Source: Pararhizobium sp. A13
GTDB lineage: Bacteria > Pseudomonadota > Alphaproteobacteria > Rhizobiales > Rhizobiaceae
Length of the DNA stretch: 64,000 bases
Reading direction: 5' to 3'
NCBI RefSeq assembly: GCF_040126305.1
Contig: NZ_CP149510.1
Location: forward strand, 2,987,001 to 3,051,000
The stretch's first letter is position 1. Each line of letters begins with the position of its first letter. This document shows positions 16,042 through 23,821 of the stretch, one piece after another. Made by a program: the position numbers and the translations under genes. The notes under the pieces are model-generated. The model was not told where the DNA came from, made no database searches, and was given only the letters and a program-made list of their open reading frames with translations.

Positions 16042-17679
16042 ATGTCTGATGCCGTGAACGAAATCACGGCGGTCATCGACACTGACGCCGCGACGTATGC
16101 CCGACTTGAGGCTGACCGCGAAGATTTTCTGTGGCGAGCGCGTGAAAACGCCAAGCTCACCATCCCATCCCTGATGCCACCCGAAGGCCACTCGTCGGCC
16201 TCCCAGCTTTACAAGCCGTGGCAGTCAATCGGTTCTCACGGGGTTAACACCCTGACCTCCAAGCTCCTCATGACCCTCCTGCCAGCGAACGCTCCAATGT
16301 TCCGCTACTCAACCAGCGACAAAGCTGTAGAGGAACTGGCCCAGGACAAGAATGTCCGAGCCGAAGTCGAGAAGAAGCTCAACGAGATTGAGCGTTCCGT
16401 CCAGGATGAGATTGAAGGTCTCAGTATCCGAGCCGCCCTAGTGGAAGCCCTGAAGCACCTCGTGGTGTGCGGGAATGTCCTCCTATACCTCCCCAAGAAG
16501 GGGAACCTCCGAATTTTCCGGCTCGACCGGTACGTGGTCCAGCGAGACTACGAAGGCAATCTCCTCCGCGCAATCATCAAAGAGACGGTCGCCAAAGAGA
16601 CACTGCCTGAAGACATCCAGCTCATGCTCCAGACCCCGAGTGATCTCCCGTCCGAAAAGGAAGGGCAGGTCAACGAGAAAGAGTATGACGTTTACACCGT
16701 GTTCTACCGCAAGGGCGACCGCTTGGTCACCCATCAGTCCATCAAGGGCATGAAACTGCCGCGCTCCGAGGGTTCTTGGAGGCTCGACAAGTCGCCCATC
16801 ATGGCACTGCGATGGACCTATCTGCACGATGAAGACTACGGTCGCGCCTACATTGACGAATACGTCGGTGACCTCACGGGTGCGGAAGCTCTGTCCAAGG
16901 CGCTGCGCGAAGCCGCCGCTGCGTCCTCGAAGATCAACCCCCTGGTTAACCCCACGGGTCTAACGCGAGCCCAGGACATCGCGAACGCCGAGAACCTCGA
17001 AGTCATCTCAGGTCGCGCCGACGATGTCACAATGCTTCAGTTCGACAAGCAAGCCGACATGCAGGTTACCCAGACGGTCCTCCAGGACCTCATCACCCGC
17101 CTGTCTCATGCTTTCATGATGAACAAGTCCATCCAGCGAAACGGAGAGCGCGTCACAGCCGAAGAAGTGCGCACTATGATCTCCGACATCGATGATGTCC
17201 TCGGTGGTATCTATTCTCTCCTCGCTCAAGAACTCCAGCTCCCGCTGGTCATCCGCATCATCGATCGGATGGAGAGCGAAAAGAAGATTCCCCGCCTGTC
17301 GTCCCTCAAGGGGGCTGACGGTAAACCAGTCACTCGACCGAAGATCGTGACAGGTATCGAGGCTCTCGGACGCGGTCACGATTACAACAAGTATATGACC
17401 CTTGTGAAGGAAGTCCTCGCGCCCATCGGTGATGCCGCCTGGGCCGAAGTCAACCTCTCCGACTTCATCAAGAGAGCCGCCGTGTCGCTGTCAATCGACA
17501 CCGATGGTCTCCTCAAGTCCCCTGAGGACAAGCAAGCCGCCCTCGATCAACAGGCCGGTATGCAGCAGGGTCAGATGAACCAGCAGATGCTCATGGACAT
17601 GGTGAAGGGCGCAACCCCGCAGGTCGCCAAGGTGGCCTCTGAGGGCATCGCCCAACAAATCCAAGGAACACCCGAATGA
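16042..17679 (+). CDS. Portal (head-tail connector, T7 gp8-like)
   Basis: A 545-residue protein (T7 gp8 is 536). Portal-like features include LYKPWQSIGSHGVNTLTSKL (about 54-73), the helical wing, and the tunnel-loop region before a Gln/Met-rich C-terminal tail (QQAGMQQGQMNQQMLMDM). It forms the dodecameric ring through which the terminase pumps DNA. It overlaps the next gene by four bases. Confidence 0.95.
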   Translation: MSDAVNEITAVIDTDAATYARLEADREDFLWRARENAKLTIPSLMPPEGHSSASQLYKPWQSIGSHGVNTLTSKLLMTLLPANAPMFRYSTSDKAVEELAQDKNVRAEVEKKLNEIERSVQDEIEGLSIRAALVEALKHLVVCGNVLLYLPKKGNLRIFRLDRYVVQRDYEGNLLRAIIKETVAKETLPEDIQLMLQTPSDLPSEKEGQVNEKEYDVYTVFYRKGDRLVTHQSIKGMKLPRSEGSWRLDKSPIMALRWTYLHDEDYGRAYIDEYVGDLTGAEALSKALREAAAASSKINPLVNPTGLTRAQDIANAENLEVISGRADDVTMLQFDKQADMQVTQTVLQDLITRLSHAFMMNKSIQRNGERVTAEEVRTMISDIDDVLGGIYSLLAQELQLPLVIRIIDRMESEKKIPRLSSLKGADGKPVTRPKIVTGIEALGRGHDYNKYMTLVKEVLAPIGDAAWAEVNLSDFIKRAAVSLSIDTDGLLKSPEDKQAALDQQAGMQQGQMNQQMLMDMVKGATPQVAKVASEGIAQQIQGTPE

Positions 17680-18152
17680 CATCGTTCAGCAAAGCATTCG
17701 CCTCGGCACGGAAGTCCGGTAAAAAGAACTTCTCGTGGCAGGGCAAAAGCTACAACACCAAACTAGCCAAGGGCGACAGCTCCCCGAAGAACGTCCCGAC
17801 CCCCGGCAAGAAGCCGTCCCAGGTCTCCGCGACTTCCACGGCTGCTAAGGCCAAGCCAGCATCCGGAGTCAAGGCCGGTCCTGTCCCGATGAAGGACGTG
17901 GGTATCGCCCGAAAGGGCTCCCTGATCTCCCAGGCTAAGGCCCGAGCGGACAACGCCCCGGTCGCCAAGAAGACCGTGACCGGCCGAGCCCTCCAGGGTC
18001 CGCAGATCATGGCCGGTGCCAAGGCGCGAGCCGCCAAGGCATCCAATGGTGGCAAACAGGGTCCGACCCCGGAAGGCGTCTGGTACGCCCGTAAGGGTTC
18101 CGCGATCTCCATCGGCGCTGCCCGACGAGCCAACAAGCCCGTCAAGAAGTAA
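17676..18152 (+). CDS. Basic Ala/Lys-rich virion-region protein (158 aa)
   Basis: Begins MTSFSKAFASARKSGKKNFS with WQGKSYNTKL, a short motif seen at the N-terminus of several phage proteins. It is then low-complexity with a repeated unit (GIARKGSLIS and WYARKGSAIS). Very basic, so it may bind DNA or the inside of the head. Located between portal and scaffold and followed by a terminator. Confidence 0.7.
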   Translation: MTSFSKAFASARKSGKKNFSWQGKSYNTKLAKGDSSPKNVPTPGKKPSQVSATSTAAKAKPASGVKAGPVPMKDVGIARKGSLISQAKARADNAPVAKKTVTGRALQGPQIMAGAKARAAKASNGGKQGPTPEGVWYARKGSAISIGAARRANKPVKK

Positions 18153-18160
18153 CCAATAGA

Positions 18161-18204
18161 ACCCGCCCCGCCTCTCAACGATGCGCACCGGGCGGGTCTT
18201 TCCC
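18161..18204 (+). terminator. Terminator hairpin before the scaffold gene
   Basis: ACCCGCC (18161-18167) pairs with GGCGGGT (18191-18197), followed by CTTTCCC. The T-run is short, so termination may be partial. Confidence 0.6.
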
Positions 18205-18234
18205 ATTCTCCAACTCCCCCGAAAGAGAGCATCT

Positions 18235-19095
18235 ATGTCAACAGTTCAATCCGCAGTTATCGCCGCCTCCGAGGCCACCGGCCCGTCCCTTGAAGAACAG
18301 TACGAAGCCCTGAAGGCCGAAGGTCTGGTCTCAGACGACGTACCCGGCGCAACCACCGAGGCAACCCCAGTTGCTCAAGGGGGAGCAGACGGTGACCAGG
18401 AGGGTGCTGAAGAACGCCCCTCCTGGCTCCCGGCAAAGTTCAATACGGTTGAAGAATACGTCACCTACAACGAGGGCCTCGAAGCCAAGCTGGCGAACCC
18501 GAAGGCAACCGCCGAGGAACCCCAGGGTGCCCAGGCGACCGCCGAGGAAACCGCTGCTGCTGAGGAAGCCACCAAAAAGGCTGGCCTCGATCTAGGCACG
18601 GTGTCCCAGGAATGGGCCACGAATGGTGGCCTGACCGATGAGACCTATACCAAGCTAGCCGACGCCGGTTATCCCCGCGAGATGGTGGACATCTATATCG
18701 AAGGTCTCACCAACCGAGCCAACGCCGTCGAACGACAGGCGCACGAGCTGGTCGGTGGAGCCGATACCTATGGCGAGATGATCGACTGGGCTATCGACAA
18801 CCTGTCCCCCGAGGACCAGGAAGCCTTCGACGCCGCCGTCAATTCCAACAACCCGCGACAGGCGATGCTCGCCATCAAGGGTCTGAAGGCCGACTGGGAA
18901 GCCGCGCTCCAGGTCGAGCTGGCTGATGCCTCGCAGGAACCGGAAGCCCCACTGAACGGCAAGGGTGCCCCTGCGGCCAACGTCTACCAGACGCTTGACG
19001 ACTACATGGAAGACCTCAACGACCCCCGCTACGACACAAACGAGACCTTCCGCAACCAAGTGATGCAGAAGCTCTCCCGCTCCAAGATCATGTAA
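18235..19095 (+). CDS. Capsid assembly scaffold (T7 gp9-like)
   Basis: A 286-residue acidic, Glu/Ala-rich, helical protein with a C-terminal block (YDTNETFRNQVMQKLSRSKI) like the capsid-binding end of T7 gp9 (307 aa). ATG 18235 preceded by AAAGAGAG is preferred over the upstream in-frame ATG, which lies inside the terminator hairpin. It guides procapsid assembly and is lost on maturation. Confidence 0.88.
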   Translation: MSTVQSAVIAASEATGPSLEEQYEALKAEGLVSDDVPGATTEATPVAQGGADGDQEGAEERPSWLPAKFNTVEEYVTYNEGLEAKLANPKATAEEPQGAQATAEETAAAEEATKKAGLDLGTVSQEWATNGGLTDETYTKLADAGYPREMVDIYIEGLTNRANAVERQAHELVGGADTYGEMIDWAIDNLSPEDQEAFDAAVNSNNPRQAMLAIKGLKADWEAALQVELADASQEPEAPLNGKGAPAANVYQTLDDYMEDLNDPRYDTNETFRNQVMQKLSRSKIM

Positions 19096-19103
19096 GGACC
19101 TCG

Positions 19104-19334
19104 ATGGCGAGAGACTACGCAAAGGAATACGCGGCCTCTCGCCGTCCAGATCGCCGCAAAGACAATGTCATGCGGAAACGCGCTCGGCGCAAAATGATCA
19201 AGAAGCATGGCGAAGCCGCCGTGCGTGGCAAAGAGATCGACCACAAGAATATGAACCCGCAGAACAATTCGTTCTCAAACCTCACGATCATGAGCCGCAC
19301 GGCCAATCGCAAGAAACAACCCAAGAGAAAATAA
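19104..19334 (+). CDS. Minimal HNH-like nuclease
   Basis: A 76-residue basic protein with GKEIDHKNMNPQNNSFSNL (about residues 45-63), which fits the central D-H...N...N-x-x-x-N-L part of an HNH active site, and a Lys/Arg-rich end. It lacks a clear zinc-binding Cys set. Inserted between scaffold and lysozyme. It may nick DNA at packaging or be a reduced homing nuclease. Confidence 0.6.
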   Translation: MARDYAKEYAASRRPDRRKDNVMRKRARRKMIKKHGEAAVRGKEIDHKNMNPQNNSFSNLTIMSRTANRKKQPKRK

Positions 19335-19780
19335 TGCGCTCCGTTAACCTGCTCGTCTGGCATTGCACCGCAACGCCGGAAGGCAAAGACTATTCCGTGG
19401 CCGATGTCCGCGCATGGCATAAGGCCCGTGGCTTCTCCGACATCGGCTATCACTACATCGTTCACCTCGACGGTCGCGTAGAGGCTGGCCGGCCGCTCGA
19501 TCAGGTCGGCGCTCACGTCCAGGGCTACAACACCGGCTCCATCGGTTGCTCCTACGTGGGCGGCGTGGATGCTGACAACGTGAGCAAGGCCGAAGACACC
19601 CGAACCGATAAGCAGAAGGCCGCGATGCTCGCGCTCACCCGCAAGCTCGTCAAGGATTTCCCAGGCATCACCCGGATCGCCGGTCACAACGAGTTCGCCA
19701 ATAAGGCTTGCCCGTCCTTTGATGTCCGCACGGACGCCCTGGGGAACGTCCCAGGCTTCAAGGCAGGACGCAAGCTGTGA
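19334..19780 (+). CDS. N-acetylmuramoyl-L-alanine amidase (T7 lysozyme-like endolysin)
   Basis: A 148-residue amidase_2 enzyme (T7 gp3.5 is 151). Zinc ligands: His in LLVWHCTATP (residue 10), and His and Cys in AGHNEFANKACPSFDV (about 117 and 125), matching T7 His17/His122/Cys130. It cuts the peptidoglycan peptide bond for lysis. Unlike T7 it is in the late region next to a holin, so it may have lost the T7 role of inhibiting the phage polymerase. Confidence 0.95.
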   Translation: MRSVNLLVWHCTATPEGKDYSVADVRAWHKARGFSDIGYHYIVHLDGRVEAGRPLDQVGAHVQGYNTGSIGCSYVGGVDADNVSKAEDTRTDKQKAAMLALTRKLVKDFPGITRIAGHNEFANKACPSFDVRTDALGNVPGFKAGRKL

Positions 19781-20025
19781 TCCATAAGACCTCGAAACGG
19801 AAGACCTCCAAGGTGCTCCTCGGGGTCAACACGCTCCTCGCATGGGGAGCCATCTTTTACGCAATCGCGCTCCAGCAAGCCGCTGTTGTCGTCGCCTCGC
19901 TAGTTGGGATTATCGCTCTCAGCTACGGGGTCTATGTTGGCGTCGGCCATATGGACTACCGCGCTCACCTGAAGAGTTTGGCCGGTGCTGTCTTCAAAAC
20001 CGACAGCCAGAACCCTCAGGATTAA
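19777..20025 (+). CDS. Holin candidate
   Basis: An 82-residue protein with a basic N-terminus (KTSKRKTSK) and two hydrophobic helices (about 17-34 and 36-56), a class II holin plan. GTG start overlaps the amidase stop by four bases, a typical lysis cassette coupling. A second membrane protein at 36619 lies in the T7 holin position, so either could be holin or antiholin. Confidence 0.7.
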   Translation: MIHKTSKRKTSKVLLGVNTLLAWGAIFYAIALQQAAVVVASLVGIIALSYGVYVGVGHMDYRAHLKSLAGAVFKTDSQNPQD

Positions 20026-20028
20026 CTC

Positions 20029-21189
20029 ATGGCGAACACGCCTTACATCCAGCTCCCGGACGACCAGAAGGTAGTCCCGGTGAGCGCCACGTCCCAGAAA
20101 TGGACGGATGACTTCGGCGGAAACGCCATCAATTCAGACAAGTGGGAAGTCGAGACTGACATTGGCGGTATGACCTCCGTGGTCACCGGCAGTACCCTCG
20201 CGGTCACGATGGGCGTCAACGCCAACGCCGAGTTGCGCCTCCTATCCCGTGAAACTTTCACGATCCCATTCGACATCGGCGTCTCCTTCCTGATGTCTCA
20301 GCGTATCGCCAACAACAACGTCTACTTTGAATTGGTCGAAGTGAACGCCGCTGGTGTTCCTGTCGTAAACGCAGCCCTTGCGGGTGACTGGAATAACCGA
20401 GCCGCGATCCTTCTTACAGGCACTTCCACGACAACCTGGAATATCGAAGCTGTAGGCGAGGGCGCGAGCGCCGTTGCGGGTGTCACGGTAACCTCCTCCA
20501 ACTCGACCTCATCCGCCGTTGACGCCCTCCTAGAGGTTCGTCCTCAGGATATCTTGATGACCAACGTCCCCGCCAACTCGATTGGTGCACGTAGCGGCTC
20601 CGCTGGACGTATCTCCACGAGCGTTCCAGACCCCAATAAGGTCTATAAGGTCCGCCTTCGGTTCAAGAATGCCTCGTCGGCCCCGGCTACCAGTACCGTC
20701 GTGACGATAAATCGCGTGATTGTCATGGACGTGCAGGAGATCGCGGTAGAGATCGCTTCTGGCCGTGGCGATAGCGCCAGCGGGAAGGGCGTACCGGTCA
20801 ACATGTCTAGCGGCGTGGGCCTCATAGCCACCAACTCATTCGGCTCGGGCACGACCGCCCACAAGTTGCTCGCGGCAGCAACGACCAATGCAACGTCGGT
20901 CAAGACCACCTCGGGTAAACTCCTGGGTGGTGTCCTGAAGAACCTCTCGGCCGCCAACAAGTTCGTCAAGTTCTACAGCAAGGCATCTGCGCCCACCGTG
21001 GGCACTGACACGCCGATCTTCACCATCGCCCTTTCGGCCAACGAGACGTTCCAGATTGCCGATTTCGTCGGACCTATTGGTCATTCGATCTCGACCGGTA
21101 TCGCTTACGCGATCACGGGTGCCGTCGCGGACAGTGACACCACCGCTGTTGCGGCTGGTGACGTTATGGTCAACCTCATCTACGCCTAA
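20029..21189 (+). CDS. Virion decoration or head-fibre protein
   Basis: A 386-residue beta-rich protein. The N-terminal part (about 25-250, DDFGGNAINSDKWEVETDIG) looks like a laminin-G-type sandwich. The C-terminal 125 residues contain KFYSKASAPTVGTDTPIFTI and SDTTAVAAGDVMVNLIYA, a module repeated across phage decoration and structural proteins. Probably exposed on the head or baseplate and able to bind surface sugars. Confidence 0.65.
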   Translation: MANTPYIQLPDDQKVVPVSATSQKWTDDFGGNAINSDKWEVETDIGGMTSVVTGSTLAVTMGVNANAELRLLSRETFTIPFDIGVSFLMSQRIANNNVYFELVEVNAAGVPVVNAALAGDWNNRAAILLTGTSTTTWNIEAVGEGASAVAGVTVTSSNSTSSAVDALLEVRPQDILMTNVPANSIGARSGSAGRISTSVPDPNKVYKVRLRFKNASSAPATSTVVTINRVIVMDVQEIAVEIASGRGDSASGKGVPVNMSSGVGLIATNSFGSGTTAHKLLAAATTNATSVKTTSGKLLGGVLKNLSAANKFVKFYSKASAPTVGTDTPIFTIALSANETFQIADFVGPIGHSISTGIAYAITGAVADSDTTAVAAGDVMVNLIYA

Positions 21190-21198
21190 GGAAACCCT

Positions 21199-21372
21199 AT
21201 GCGCTGGCAAATCATGAACGGAGGCATCCCAACCGAGGGTGTCTTCGATGACAACATTCCTCTAGTCGGCCCCGGCGACGAAGGTTTCACCACCGATCTC
21301 GTCGCGGCGGAAGCCGCACGGGTCGGCGCAAGTGGCTGGAACTACACCGGTCCCTCGGAGAGCCATGAATGA
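21199..21372 (+). CDS. Hypothetical phage protein (57 aa)
   Basis: MRWQIMNGGIPTEGVFDDNI, with AAGGAAA before ATG 21199. Rich in Gly and acidic residues. It ends overlapping the Rz-like start. No family recognised. Confidence 0.55.
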   Translation: MRWQIMNGGIPTEGVFDDNIPLVGPGDEGFTTDLVAAEAARVGASGWNYTGPSESHE

Positions 21373-21704
21373 CCCTTCTGCGACCGTTCCTCCCTGGATT
21401 GGCGCTCGTCCTGGTCCTCGTGTTCGCCCTTTTCATGGTGAGCACGTCGGCCAAGCATCGAGCTACTCAGGAAGCTGCCTTCAAGCAGACCAAGCTCGAT
21501 CTGGCCCAGGAGAAGCTCCTCCGCACCACCGAAGCCGCTGCCTATGCCGCCGACGCGGAACGGGCAGACGCCGCCTACAATCGCCTTCGGGCTCTCAATA
21601 CCCGAGTGGAGGGCGTGAATGATTACGTCAAGGTCAATCCGACTTCTAGCAATCAGTGTCTTGATGGCGCTGACACTGACCAGTTGCGCGACCTTTGGAA
21701 ATAA
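21369..21704 (+). CDS. i-spanin (Rz-like)
   Basis: 111 residues: one N-terminal transmembrane helix (residues 8-25, LPGLALVLVLVFALFMVS) and a long periplasmic helix with Ala/Glu heptads, as in Rz proteins. The o-spanin gene starts inside its 3' end in another frame, the classic Rz/Rz1 arrangement. Confidence 0.82.
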   Translation: MTLLRPFLPGLALVLVLVFALFMVSTSAKHRATQEAAFKQTKLDLAQEKLLRTTEAAAYAADAERADAAYNRLRALNTRVEGVNDYVKVNPTSSNQCLDGADTDQLRDLWK

Positions 21705-21906
21705 GACCGTAGCGCCGGTTTACCCGACGTTACCCGCAGACCTCCGGGTCTGTTTCCAAGAGCAGGTTCCGGCCCCAAAGGCTGGTCCACTGTCCAAGGG
21801 GCAGGTGATGAACCTCATCGCCAGCCTCAAGAAGTCTGAAGCGGAAAAGACCGAATGCGGTCGCCGCCTCATCGGCTTCTACGAAAGCCTGTCTCACCCG
21901 ATCTAG
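21619..21906 (+). CDS. o-spanin (Rz1-like lipoprotein)
   Basis: 95 residues with a lipoprotein signal (LLAISVLMALTLTSC, lipobox LTSC) and a Pro-containing mature part (YPTLPADLRV; VPAPKAGPL). It overlaps the Rz-like gene by 86 bases in a different frame. Together they should fuse inner and outer membranes in the last lysis step. Confidence 0.8.
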   Translation: MITSRSIRLLAISVLMALTLTSCATFGNKTVAPVYPTLPADLRVCFQEQVPAPKAGPLSKGQVMNLIASLKKSEAEKTECGRRLIGFYESLSHPI

Positions 21907-21916
21907 GGTGGACTAT

Positions 21917-21992
21917 TGGAATGTAGCTCAGTTGGTAGAGCAGCTCACTGTTAATGAGTTGGTCGCAGGTTCGATCCCTGCCATTCCAGCCA
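21917..21992 (+). tRNA. tRNA-Asn(GUU), phage-borne
   Basis: A full 76-nt cloverleaf with encoded CCA: acceptor TGGAATG/CATTCCA, D-arm GCTC/GAGC, anticodon arm GCTCA-CTGTTAA-TGAGT (anticodon GUU; one G-U pair) and T-arm GCAGG/CCTGC. It lies in the late operon, 10 bases after the spanin and before the capsid, so it would be cut from late mRNA. It may serve capsid translation. Confidence 0.95.
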
Positions 21993-22011
21993 AATCTCAA
22001 AGTATCAGATC

Positions 22012-22067
22012 GGGAAGATCACTACACTATAGCCGCTCCTCTTTAGGAGGGCGATCTCCCTTTTGAT
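22012..22067 (+). terminator. Two-layer hairpin with T-run, containing a T7-promoter-like box
   Basis: GGGAAGATC (22012-22020) pairs with GATCTCCC (22053-22060, one bulge) and an inner CTCCT/AGGAG stem nests inside; TTTTGATTT follows. The loop holds ACTACACTATAG (22021-22032), which resembles the T7 promoter core ACTCACTATAG. Both a terminator before the capsid and a late promoter are possible. The following 130 bases up to 22198 hold no convincing gene. Confidence 0.55.
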
Positions 22068-22198
22068 TTAGCAAAGTGAATACTCTCAAGTAACCTCCGG
22101 CCCCCTCGGGGATAACCGCTAGATGAACACGAGTTTTCCGAAGCCAAATCACACCGAGCCGCTTTTGCCGCTCACTCTGATTACTTCCGAGAACTTAA

Positions 22199-23164
22199 AT
22201 GCCCCAGTCCACAACCACGACCGCTGGTATCCCGGCCGGTCCGTCGCATAGCGACAACCTCTACCTCAAGGTCTTCTCTGGCGAAACCATGAAGGTCTTC
22301 AACAAGCGGACGGTCCTCAAGGGTCGCCACCGCGAACGCACGATTGCCTCGGGCAAGTCGGCTTCCTTCGCCGCAATCGGCAAGGCCGCTGCTGAGTACC
22401 ATACGCCGGGTAACCTGATCCTTGGTCAGGACATCAACCACGGCGAAAAGGTCATCAGCATCGATGACATGCTCATCAGCTCGACCTTCGTGTCCAACTT
22501 CGAAGAAGCGATGAATCACTACGAGACCCGTAGCGAGTACGCCTTCCAGATGGGTGACAGCCTTGCCCAAGCTTACGACCAGCACCTCTTTGCTATCGCC
22601 ACCAAGGCGGCTGCATCCGGCACGACCGGCGCTGTTGCTGAAATGGGCGCTGCCACGGAAGACAAGATCGGTGCAACGCCGTCGATCTCGAACATCGTGG
22701 ACGCGATCTATAATGCTGCCGCGTACTTCGACGCCACGAACATCCCGGATACCGAGCGCACCGCGTTCGTCACGCCGTCCCTGTACTGGGACCTCGTGCA
22801 GGACGGTTCGTTCCTCGACCGCGACTTCGGTAACGAAGGCAACGGCTCCAAGTCGAAGGGCGGTCTCTACCGCGCCGCTGGCATCGACATCGTTCCGTCG
22901 AACAACCTCGCGCTGAACTTCGGTGTCGCCACCCTTCCGGGCACCCGCGCTGGCGCTGGCGTTACCGATTACACGGTAGACGGCACGAAGTCGCTGGTCC
23001 TCATCATGCAGAAGCAGGCCCTCGGCACTGTCAAGCTGATGAACCTCGCGACCGAGAAGGAATATCAGGTCGGCCGTCAGGGCACCCTGATGGTCTCCCG
23101 GATGGCTACCGGTCACGGCGTTCTGCGCCCTGAGTGCATCCGTCTGATCTCCGCGAAGGTCTAA
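22199..23164 (+). CDS. Major capsid protein (T7 gp10-like)
   Basis: A 321-residue HK97-fold capsid protein (T7 gp10A is 345). Markers: NLYLKVFSGETMKVFNKRT (about 20-38), ISIDDMLISSTFVSNFEEAM (about 86-105), FVTPSLYWDLVQDGSFLDRD (about 188-207) and a Gly/Thr-rich C-terminal domain. It is preceded by a long leader and followed by a strong terminator, as in T7 where the capsid is the most transcribed gene. Confidence 0.96.
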   Translation: MPQSTTTTAGIPAGPSHSDNLYLKVFSGETMKVFNKRTVLKGRHRERTIASGKSASFAAIGKAAAEYHTPGNLILGQDINHGEKVISIDDMLISSTFVSNFEEAMNHYETRSEYAFQMGDSLAQAYDQHLFAIATKAAASGTTGAVAEMGAATEDKIGATPSISNIVDAIYNAAAYFDATNIPDTERTAFVTPSLYWDLVQDGSFLDRDFGNEGNGSKSKGGLYRAAGIDIVPSNNLALNFGVATLPGTRAGAGVTDYTVDGTKSLVLIMQKQALGTVKLMNLATEKEYQVGRQGTLMVSRMATGHGVLRPECIRLISAKV

Positions 23165-23174
23165 TCCACTCCAT

Positions 23175-23207
23175 AGGGAGGTCCTTAATTGGGCCTCCCT
23201 TTTTTTC
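23175..23207 (+). terminator. Strong terminator after the capsid gene
   Basis: AGGGAGG (23175-23181) pairs with CCTCCCT (23194-23200), followed by six T. This is the position of T7 T-phi. Confidence 0.92.
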
Positions 23208-23224
23208 CTTTGGGAGGTTTCCCC

Positions 23225-23821
23225 GTGGCCGTTAACGCCTACACCGAACTTGAGGCGGTCAACCTCATCCTCCGCAACATGGGCGAGGCCCGTGTAAACT
23301 CCCTCATCAATCCACCGCTAGATGCCGCCGACGCCCTTGGGACCCTCCAGGAAGTCTCGCTCGAAGTGCAGAAGCGCGGATGGTATTTCAACACAGAATT
23401 ACATCGGTTCATTCCCGATAACACCGGTACGATCGGTCTCCCCCCGAACACCCTGGGTGTATCCGCAGTTGGACCCGACAGGGGCCTCCAAGTCGTCAAT
23501 CGGGGCGACAAGCTCTACCGGATCAAGCCTTACGACAACGGCTCGACCTTCACCGGTCCCGTCCACGTTGCCCTCGTGCTGGGCCTTGAGTTCGATGAAC
23601 TCCCCGCCAGTGCCCGGTCCTACATCGCTATCCGCGCCGCAAGGGTCGCCCAGGTGCGCGTCGTAGGTGACCAACTCTCCGGCCAGGAGGACCAGCAGGA
23701 CGAAACCCGCGCCCTCGCGGAACTCCAATCCGAGCAGCTCTCCACGGAGAAGCTCTCGCTCAAGAACTCCCTGACCGTCGCCAACGCGCTCTCGGGGGCA
23801 AACATTGTCCTGGTCTCCTAA
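23225..23821 (+). CDS. Tail tubular protein A (T7 gp11-like)
   Basis: 198 residues (T7 gp11 is 196), with AYTELEAVNLILRNMGEARV at the N-terminus and VQKRGWYFNTE at about 60, both characteristic of podoviral gatekeeper proteins. GTG 23225 follows GGGAGG. It forms the ring below the portal. Confidence 0.94.
   Translation: MAVNAYTELEAVNLILRNMGEARVNSLINPPLDAADALGTLQEVSLEVQKRGWYFNTELHRFIPDNTGTIGLPPNTLGVSAVGPDRGLQVVNRGDKLYRIKPYDNGSTFTGPVHVALVLGLEFDELPASARSYIAIRAARVAQVRVVGDQLSGQEDQQDETRALAELQSEQLSTEKLSLKNSLTVANALSGANIVLVS

Noticed and set aside
22123..22251. 42-codon frame in the leader of the capsid gene
   Set aside because: No ribosome site, and it runs into the capsid gene in another frame.
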